Assembly: GCA_016859345.1 (NCBI GenBank)
Contig: CM029134.1
Coordinates: 11,785,060 to 11,849,059, forward strand
From: Istiophorus platypterus
Lineage: Eukaryota > Chordata > Actinopteri > Istiophoriformes > Istiophoridae
Direction: 5' to 3'
Length of the DNA: 64,000 nt
Below the pieces are notes generated by a model. It was not told the origin of the DNA, did no database searches, and saw only the letters and a program-made list of their open reading frames with translations. Within the stretch, counting starts at the first letter, position 1; each line of letters begins with the position of its first letter. Made by a program: the position numbers and the translations under genes. Shown piece after piece: positions 49,101 to 59,846 of the stretch.

Positions 49101-52100
49101 TGATGTATTGTAAGTTTGAAGGCCCCCCCCCCCCCCCCCAGCCTGGCTCTGTCCAAGGGTAACGAAATCCCCCTGTAAAGTACAAAATTGTTTTTTTCTA
49201 CACTTTGGCTTCTGTAGGGATTAAACAAATACAATTTACCATATTAATTAGTGAGCTTTGGAACTGCTGGTAGGTGGGTTTTGTTGCCTTTGGACAGAGC
49301 CAGGCTAGCTGTTTCCCCCTGCAAACAGTTGTGATGCCAAGCTAAGTTAGCAGGCTGCAGGCAGTTGCTATATATTTACCATACAGAAATGAAAGTGGTA
49401 TCGATCTTCCTGAAAAGTCAAATGTCAAACCCTTTCATTTAGCCCAGATGAGTTCCAGTGTATCTGCTTGACGAACCACGTGCTACCAAACACAGTACAG
49501 TCAGACTAAAAAGACATTCGATCGGATGCAACCACTGTCATTTTTGAACTCAGATTCTTTTGATTTAACTCGTAACATATGGATTTGAGAAGGGGTGTGT
49601 GTTGTGTGTTGTGTGTGTGTGTGTGTGTGTGTGCTTGTTTGTGTGTGTTTGTGTAAGAGAGATATGGACATGCAGCACTGAAGGCAGCCAGCCACATCCA
49701 GCCCATGGCCAGGCATGTGCGAGCACACAGCTGCATAAACTGCAGCGAGAGCCCTAAGAGGTGAAGCAGGGGGGAGGTGACTAAGCGAGATAGCCGGCCA
49801 ATACCGTACAAGCACTGGTTACCATGGGAACACATTGATTATTTAACAATTTGGATGGAGCCTGTGTCCTGTACTTGCCAAGGTTTGGTGGGAGTCTTTG
49901 TAGCTTTACTGTCCCGGGGGTCTGCAGCCAAGCAAGTACTGTGTGGTGCAGTGCCAAAGGGATATGATACACGTCCACTGTGATGCTGAGAGACAAGACA
50001 CAGATACACAATCTCAGATGACAGAAGAGCAAGATGATAGATTGATGAACGAGAAACTATGACGAACAGATAGGTGAATTTTCGTCACTCCTTGTGGTCA
50101 TTGGGGACTTGTTGTGGTGATCTCATGCTGGGGTGGCAGCCGGGACTCCTTGTCTTTGTGTGTACAGGAAGCCTTTGTGACCTGTATGCTCTTTTGCTTC
50201 CATGTCTTAGCCTATGGTCCATGTAGTACCAAAGCTACTGTGCCTTGGCACTCTGCACTGATGGTGGGCAGAAGTAAAGAACTACAACCATCTGTAAAAG
50301 CAGCCTTTAATGGCTATTGTATGAATATTTTTTTGGCAATAACACCTAGATTTGTTCTAGATTTGACTTGTTCTGTCTAGTTAATTCTTGCTATATCCGT
50401 CAGTCCCACACGTGTACTATACAAAGCTGTTTTTGAAAACCTTTTTTAGCAACTCTCAATGAACCCATTTAAACCGGGCATTAACATGCAATCTGTATTT
50501 GAATATCTTATCTGGTGAAGGAAAATAACACGTTAATGCGCGAGGTATAAATGCCAGGTTATACCTTGCATTGTGTTCAGAGCAGGATAGGATCAGCTGG
50601 CTTGCGTTGTGATCGGATCTCAGCCAGGTATAAATACCATCCTTAAAGCGTGACCACATTAATAGGAAAAAAATCCACCCTGCAAGCTGAAAGGTCACCT
50701 TACTCCTCTCCTCTCCCTGCCAGCTTAGAGAAACCTGGCAAAAGATACAAGCAGTAGCAGTAGCTAACAAGTGATAAAATTTATGACTTTCTGTGCTCTG
50801 GTCCACCAGTTTTGCCTAGCTCACTTGAAAATTGAGATCTTTTCACACACAGGCTTAGTCCAGATAACAAGAATGCTTATTACCACATGTAAATGCAAAG
50901 ATCTCTAGACTAGATGCCATACAACAGATAATAAATCTAGAAAGACCACATGTTCAATGAGGAGGCATAATAATTAAATACCATGCTACGTGGCCATGTG
51001 CGGCCTATTTTAGTCTTATTCATCTTTGGTTGTTCCAAGATTTTGACAAGTCAAGTCTCAGAGCCGACGAGTTCAAATCAAGTGTCAAATCCTTATTTTT
51101 TGAAACTTAAGTCTGATTCGGGCTCAAGTCTACAGCTCTGGCACTGTACCACATTTGCAACCTTTTACTGCCTCACCTATTGAATCGCTGGCACTGTCAA
51201 GTTCCCTGACCCACATACACCTGCAACACAGACATTCCCATCTCTTCCTAGATTGACAACGGTCTATAACAGACTGCTTTTGTCTTCATCTCTGTGATCC
51301 TCGACCTGCCTCCCATGGTAGGTAAACCCAGATACTGTAAGTTAGTGTCTGCCCTCTGTGGGCCCATTATAGCACAGACAGATCCTACCTCTGGTATGTG
51401 TCATAAAACTTCAGCGGTGGTTAGATTTCATGGTCTTTAATCAGCTGTCATTTCTCCGTGCAGCAGGTTTAGCGCAGAGGTTAGAGCAGGTTACCAACGG
51501 TCCAAAGGACGGAGGGGTGATCCACTTGATTGAAGTTATCCGAGTAAATTGCTCAATGTTAAACAAACTTATGCTGAGATTACTCATGCTGAGATTATAC
51601 CTTTATGTTTGCTTGTTATGTGAGATTCCGATAGAGGGATTACGCAGCAATCCCAGGCCAGGATAATACAGCTGTTTTCTACCACTGATGGGTTTATTGT
51701 CTTTCAGCTGGACTTATAGGGTCAGTGATCCCATCGGGCAGCATTGGTCTACCATGATACTTACGATACACACTGCAGATATTATACTGTAACAGGTGTG
51801 TTTTGTCAGATGTGGTCTCAATAATAGATTCAGTAGCTTAGTCTGTCAGTCACCAAGGGACAATGCTAGCCAGTGTATTTCCCTGTGTGGCCCTAAGGCT
51901 GTGCTCACTGCTTCTCGCTGTACGGACTTTGGTTTCAAGGTTTTCAGTTTACAGTTAAGTCACTAACATGGCTGCGGTAGACTTGATGCTACAGAGGCTT
52001 TTACTATTAAGCCCTCTCCTGGATTTTAAGCTTGTTTTATGAGTTGAGGTTTAAGATGAAGGTGGGGGGGGTGTGCAAACACAAGCACAGACATGAGCAT

Positions 52101-54808
52101 CTGTTAGTCCATATGCAGATTACAACGGAGGCTTGATTGTGCTGACTGGAAGGGAGGGAACGGGTGGGGGTGGGGGTGGGGGGGCTCCCAGCCACAGCTG
52201 TCCAGAGTCATAGCACATCAACGCCAAGCGGAGCAGGTCAGATCTACAGCTCCTGTTTATCTGGAGAGCAACCTTCATTATCAGGGAGCTCACTCAATGA
52301 CAAGTGTTGAGAAATGAAATGACACCTGCACAGCTTGTGAGGTGATGAATGATTTTGATCAAAGGATCAGATCTTTTTAAGAGCATGTTTCAAGATATAC
52401 TCAGATGAAGAGCAGACTCATGCAGCTTGACTGAAAACTCTTGTATGGTGGATTTTTAAATACTTCTCAAGTAGTATAATATTACGTATATCCAAAAAAT
52501 ACAGAAAAATGTGTAGTACATAGAACAGCTGGGTAGTTGAATTTCTTGTTATATGAGGTATGACAATATATACTGCAGTATGATATGGTATAGCATTTAT
52601 ACTGTGATATTTGTCCCTTTAATATCTGGGTATTTGTGAGTACCATTGTAATTCAACTGGCATTGGATGGCAACTTTTGCTTTTTATATCATCAATGTGA
52701 TGACAGTACAATGTGGGGCTTACTGTTGGAGCTTTTGAAACACTCTCCCAATAATTTGTACTGTGAATATAATGAAAATATTAAGTAGCAGAAATCTCTC
52801 TTCATTTTATTAAGCCACAACACTCAAATAATTAAAGAAAATCCAGTCACTAAACTGTGAAGCAGCCATAAAGCCTTGTTGTGATAATACCATAATCGAA
52901 TTCCAAATGATATTGAATCACAAGATTCTATTATATAGTTATTTATTGTCTAGCTCTACATCTTATATTTTGCTAGTGCTATAGATTGCAGATAATTCAC
53001 AGATATCATCACGGGCGGTTACACAATACACAAGCAAATGGGATTATAGCATAGTTTACGTACAAAACTGTTTCATGAGTAGTATGTAATACATAATAAT
53101 TTAAGAGCATCAGAACCACTTACTTGGACACAGGTAATATATGCATATATTAACACTGAGGGAAAAGAGGGTGAGATTGTGTGAGGTGGGGGGAGGTTAA
53201 GGGTAAGATAGGCAGCTAGTGATTTTCCCCTCAGTGTAGAACCTCAGGAAGTGTAAGGTCCCAGAGCAGCACTGTCAGCATCCCCTCACCCACACAGCTC
53301 AATCAAATCAATAAAGAGTAGACAGCCAGTGTGCTGTACTGGAGGACAGCCATCAAGCTGCTCCTAAACCAATCGGTGCGTTTCCTCCTTTACAGTCCCG
53401 CTTCTCGGTTTTCACTCGGACAACTTTCCTCTGAGGACTCCACTCCAAGCTTCTCCGGCTTCTCTGTAGGCCTGAAATGGGAAAAGAAACACCAGGTGGC
53501 ACAATAGAGCCAAGCAGGAAAAAGTTAATTGAAGTGTGAAACCTACTATGTAACACTTATCATTGGGTTCAACTTGATTTTAAAGGCTGATACTGATACA
53601 GTGAATCACTATTCTCAGGTGGTAATCTGCATTTTACAGTTTACCCTATTCATGTGTCCGAAGAAGACAGAACCATGAAGAGTAATCAGTGTTTCCCCTG
53701 AAATAGTATACATGTCTCAGAGGGGAGCATCAAAAAAACTCTCAAGAGAAAATTCATATTAATTATATTTCTATTGATGATCTAACCATTAAATTGTAGA
53801 AGATACATCAGAATATATTATCCTATAGATTCATAATTTCTTAGAAAACATCAAACAATCATTATCAGTTGATCTGATGACCAGGGAATTATCTTTAAAA
53901 ATTTTAGGCATAAAGGCAGGAAATTCCCATAATGTTGTCATCATGTGTTTGATTTTTTTCTAAACAATGGTCGAGAAGCCAAAGAAATTAAATTTTCAGT
54001 GATATAAAATAAGAGGAATAAATGCAAATGCTCACATTTTTGGAGAAGCCGGAAAAAGCAAATGTTTGACCTTATCCTTTAACCACTTTAACAATTAATC
54101 AATTATCAAAATGTTTCCCAGGATAAAACATTGCTTCCAGGTTAAAGGATAATGAACAAACATCTAGGGCTGCAACCAGACTGTTTATCTAGGCTATTTA
54201 TTTCATTTTTATTATAAATTAACTGATCAACCCAGAAAATATCAGAAAATACTGCAACATGCCAACAGTCCATACAGGAAAGTTATTCAACTGACAATGA
54301 TATTAAAGAGAGAAAAGCCTTGTATTTGAGAGATAGGATCTAGTAGATGTTGGTATTTTTGCTTGATAAATGGCTTAAACTACTAATTGTTTATCAAAAT
54401 TGTTGTCGAATAACTGTCAATTGTCGAATTGATTAATCACCTAATCATTCTAGCATTACACATCAAATAACCCTCATCCCCTAGATTAAGAATAAAATGA
54501 GATGCATAACTAAATGAGACTGGACGTTCCTTTTGTCCAATAGGGTTACAGTTTTACCTGAGTGGTTACTGACCCATAAAATCTTGCCTTCTCTGTGTGG
54601 ATACTACATGGTGTCATTTCTGTGTGTGAAGTGAAAGTGGAAAGGAGGAGCTGATGTGGGATAAACATATTGTCCCAACAGCTTGAACACGAGCCGGTTT
54701 GTTTTACGAGGTGACCGCGGGACGTCAGGCAGTGGCGGTTAATAAGCAGCAGTCTCTCCGCCCCAGTCCTCATTCTCGGTCCTCACACCTTTCCAAACCG
54801 CCCCCCCC

Positions 54809-54849
<41 letters not shown>

Positions 54850-57800
54850 CCCTCCCCCTCCACCCAGGGGGACTCAACGACTGTTCCCATGGTATCAGTT
54901 CCCATGGCATCAGTTCACTTTGCTCCCAAGTGGTAGTGTGTGTATCCCGTTTGGTCTGTGTGCTGCCAGCCTCACACACTTAGATAATGTGTATCTCTTC
55001 ATATTCACAGGCCAACCCTCCCCCCATCATCGTCAACGCAGACTCACTAGATACATGCCCTTATGTAAGTATCTGTTCTCTCTCTCTCTCTCTCTGCAAA
55101 GTATATATCTCTCTCATTCAAACACCCTCTGTGTCGGTGCATGAGCATGTTTTTGTGTGTGTGTGTGTGTGGGGATGAAAGGCCCCTTCTCCTGGCAGCA
55201 ACATGCTGTTTGCCATGTGGACCAACATCCATTATCCTATTGACCCTGCCTGTTTGTCGGGAATGTGCATTCTGCAGCGGCACATTCGGTGTCACAGTGC
55301 AGATGCATTTTTTTTTTAAGGAAGAAAGACCATTTTGATTACAATAAATCGGAAATTCATGGTGATATTTTTAGTTAGTAAAACAATCTGGCGAATGTAT
55401 CTTGTATATTTGTCAATAATCCTATTCTCCACACTCCTCTGTATTCAGCCTGTGCATAGGTCTATTCTGTATTATATGGTATAGGATTCATCTCGAAAAT
55501 TTGCATGCTCCTCTTTTTTTCTACTATATTTATAGAAACTGGCATGATTCGGGCTCAGTGATGTAACTAATCATTATGTTTTTTTTTATTTTGGCAGGTA
55601 AATGGAAGTGATGGGATGTATAAATATGAAGAAATCATTTTAGAGAGGGTGAGCTTTACCAATTGCTTGGTACATTTTTTTCCTCCACACTTTATATATT
55701 CCTCCTTAATGTATTTTCTGCACGTTGGACGGACTTCTCTCCACTAGGTGGTAGTAAGCAACACAGTCTTCACTCATTGAGGACATGAAATCTAAAGAAA
55801 AACCTAAATCTCGATAATTGTACATGAAAATCATGCAGGGTACTGTGTTAGTGAAGTTATAGCTGTAACATTGCCACAGTAAGATTGTCTTCTGTGTGAT
55901 GTCTAATTTGAGAATGAGCACAGAATAACGCCAGTGAGGCATCGCTTTTTACATAATGCTGATGCACATGTCATCAGCAGACGCGAGAAATTTAAAGTGC
56001 TCTCCTGTTCAATTGTTCGGCAGGCACCACTGCACATGTCAGCGGTGCTTCAGCAATAATGGAAGAGCTATATGTTTCTGCTCTCATTATTCCGCCCACA
56101 TATAGATGCACCTCCGAACCCATGATAGATGCACAGTAACTTTCTGCTGCGTCCACTCTTAAGTGGCATTTCTGCATGCAGAAGGCTTAAATAAACTATG
56201 TGAAGTCACACTTTAAAAGTTCTGTGGGTGTGTAACATTTGGTGGTAAGGCCCAGTGTCTACTCCTCTTGGCTCCAGAGCAGCACACTGGGAGGCCTCAG
56301 CCTCCCTCTGTCCTAATTTGTTGCGACTGTTGCTCATTAATTATAGAAAATAATAAAGTGAAGTCTTTTCTCAGCTGTCTTGTTTGCTGCCTGTCTCTGT
56401 GGCCATGGCTGTCAGATGGCAGCAGTGTGCCAGGAACCCACTGGATCCAAGCGGGTCCTCTGTCATTTCAGGGACAGGAACGACAGGATGTGGTAGTGCC
56501 TGTCTCCTGGAAAGAGTGAGAAGCTCCGTATCGTGCAATGGAAATGACACTCCCCAACTCATCTTTAGATTTAGATCATAAATCCACTTTTCTGTTGACA
56601 CAGGGCATCTCTAACACCGATGCCTCTCTGTGGGTTGTTGGAATAAGCGTGACATTTTGAATGAAGTGCCCTCTTCTAATGGAATACATGGCATTATCGT
56701 TTGTCACACACACGTGTGTCCATGAAAACGGTCATCAGAGGTGCCAGGACACATCCCTGGAGCAGTCTGCGTCGATCACGTGTTCCTCTTAGATACCAAT
56801 ACACTTAAGAGCCATATTGTACTGACCTTGAGCCCACATTGGGGTACATCACTTACATCTAAGTGTGTGTGTTGTTTATTGTACCCTACTGAAAATGCCA
56901 ATCATAACCTTTGTGCAGGGGAACTCTGGTCTGGGCTTTAGCATTGCTGGAGGAATAGACAATCCCCACATTCCTGATGATCCGGGGATCTTCATTACCA
57001 AGATTATCCCTGGAGGAGCAGCTGCAATGGATGGACGGCTAGGGTAAGTTTCCGCCCCTCAGCATGTTACCCTCCTCCTCCTCCTCACCTTATTCTTTCC
57101 ATCTGCTCTTTCCAAGCTCCCCTGCACCCTCTGTCCTCTCTCTCTCTCTTAGCTAACCTCTTTTCTCTCCTCTTTAATGCTCACTACCACCATGTCCCGC
57201 CAGGCAGTGCTGTGTGGGAGGCAGAGTTTCTACAGCCCTCTGCCCCCTGGCTCTGTGTGTTTCCTCAAAGTTGTGATTCACTGGAAAACCTGAAAAATGC
57301 AAAAATTATGATATGGAGTGCTTTTTCATGTGGTTGGAGGTTTATGATTACACTGGCTTCGCTAGGGTCTCTCCCTGCCTTTGCAGTGAAGGAACTCCAA
57401 TGCTGATAACTGCCTACTGTCAGTCCGGTGTGTGTTATATACAGTATATATTTAAACGTTTCCCTCCACAGGGTTAACGACTGCGTGCTGCGTGTGAACG
57501 ACGTGGATGTGTCTGAGGTGGTTCACAGCCGGGCGGTGGAGGCCCTGAAGGAGGCGGGGCCAGTGGTGCGGCTGCTGGTTCGACGGAGGCAGGCCCCACC
57601 TGAGACAATTCTGGAAGTGAACCTGCTAAAGGGGCCCAAAGGTTAGGGACACATTGCACACTTTGAGAGAAATATATAAAAAAAAAAATTCACAAATCCA
57701 CCTCGGACATGAATCCAGATCTTACTGTCCACTACAGTTTTTTAAGTTAAGACACGTTTTTAGATATAAGTCTTATGATAACTCACTTTAATAGACTTTA

Positions 57801-59815
57801 AGACTAGATCTCTTGGACAACATTGACTATGAAGTGAACTATCCAGCATATAGGAGGCAGACCCAGGCATGGAATATATCTAAAAATGTACACAATCAGA
57901 GGTGGTTCTATGTACATGTACTGACTATATGACTGTGTCTGTTATTCAACCAGGGCTGGGATTCAGCATCGCCGGAGGGATCGGGAACCAGCACATCCCA
58001 GGAGACAACAGCATCTACATTACCAAGATCATAGAGGGAGGAGCTGCCCAAAAAGATGGACGACTGCAGACTGGAGACCGCCTGCTAGCTGTATGAGTCT
58101 GCACCTCTCTCTGACTGAGTCACACATTGATTGTACAAATCAAACTGAACTCATTTTAGGTGCTCATTTAATTCACTGACGAGTTCAACAAAAATTCAGC
58201 AATAGTTGTTAGTACTAATTGCAATGTAACTGGGCAGGTAATTGGTCAATGTAGATGACTGACTGATTATGGGACACGACAAGGCACAGGACTATAAAGG
58301 CCCATCAGCTGGGTATGAGAGTGGTAAAAAACAAGAGGTCACTCATTACCACAGTCTTTGTGAAAAACCTTCAAATAATTACCTCATAGTTACCTCATCA
58401 CTGAGCTCTCATCAATCAAATATGTATTTACATGCACGTTGCTCTACTGATAATTTTACACTGTTACAATAAAAGTAATATACCAGTCAAGGTTTTTAAA
58501 CACCATATATTTTAGGAAATTGTTTGTGGTTTTAATTCACTGGAAATTACTTGCACCTGATTAGGCAAACTCTACATGATGAATTAGGTGGCTTGCAGTC
58601 ATCATGCTACATTTTTTAACTTTCTGTAGGGAATGACCTTTCCAGTGCACCTGATTGTAGGAAAGAACAATTTAGGTCATTATTCCTCATTTAAAGCTAT
58701 AAAATACACAGATCTGGTGGCACATTAGACACTCTGCTTTCTTTGTGCAAGTCAAACGTCAGTTCATGACGAGAGAGCACATAGTTACTGTACGACCTGT
58801 GTTTTAGAGCAGCTTGGCAGACCCACTGCATGTTGACAACATGCAGATTAAACCATTTTCTGCACAATTATACAGTGTAGAGAGTTATCTGCCATAAATG
58901 TCTAATCAGAGTGATCAAGATCTGTGCCATTTTGAATTTAAAACATTTCTCAGCTCACATATAGCATACTATACCTGTTCCTTTGTTCTCTAAGGTGTTA
59001 ATGACAGTGCAGTGAGCACATCACTTCAGTGTGACCAAAAACTGCTAAAATATGTGAGTTTCAAAAGCAACATATATCCAGGGAATAAAAGTCTTAAAAG
59101 AAAAACTTTAAACTGTCTTTGAATCCTCTACCTACCACTTTTGACCTCTGTTAACACTGCACAATACACCAGCCTTTCACTCTGCTCTTCAAATGTCCAA
59201 AAATCTCATAATACATCATAATTGTGTTGGCTGGCGTGATGGCCAGTGCAAGGCGGGATGTTGTAACAGTACAGCAAGACTTGAGGTGTTCATGTTTTAA
59301 TACGAGGATTTTTTTTCCTCCTCTCTCTTATTCGCAATCTTCATATTCAGGTGAACAACATCGTGCTGCAGGATGTGCGTCATGAGGAGGCAGTAGCTGC
59401 ACTGAAGAACACCTCTGATATGGTTTACCTCAAGGTAGCCAAGCCAGGACCTGTACACCTCAATGACATGTACGCCCCTCCAGACTACTCCAGCAGTACG
59501 TATCTATCTCTTCATGTTTTTTGTAGTGCAAATGCGGTTCAGGGAATGACTGAGTCAGAAACTACATTTCGCATTCACTGATATATATGAACGGCAGCCC
59601 AAAAACTAAAACGGGTTTATTTACATAAAATGTATGACGTAAGGGTGATTTATAAGTCAAGGTCTATGTTAACGTGTTTTGTACTAGAAATCATCTTTTT
59701 ATCTTTATCAGAGATGTTTCAGCTGGCCTGCCTGAGTTTTTTGTGTTGGATCACTGTTCTCTCCCTAAAACTTCTATGCTCAGACACCCACATAGTGAAT
59801 GTAGTGACTGCTTAC

Positions 59816-59846
<31 letters not shown>

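Larger units (their letters stand above)
41681..55010 (+). other. dlg3 long intron, right part
   Basis: No convincing gene on either strand. Repeats are listed separately. A GGAGAGGAAA-type purine tract lies at 42120-42187, a run of 17 C at 49123-49139, and a GGTGGGGGT-rich stretch at 52160-52182. A speculative 78-nt exon at 41857-41934 is treated among the findings. Confidence 0.6.
57044..59350 (+). other. dlg3 introns within the PDZ1-PDZ2 region
   Basis: Intron 57044-57471 has CTC-rich and (TC)n stretches near 57072-57150. Introns 57642-57953 and 58091-59350 show no gene, RNA or clear repeat. Confidence 0.65.

Noticed and set aside
51430..51666. Possible functional tRNA gene at the A-box-like sequence
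   Set aside because: No seven-base acceptor stem, anticodon arm or intact B box; at best a decayed SINE head.
54699..54983. Open frame starting FYEVTAGRQAV, briefly like the L27 end FYEVTL
   Set aside because: Only five residues agree, it runs into a (CA)n repeat, and the genuine DIQECYEVTL exon is at 15575.
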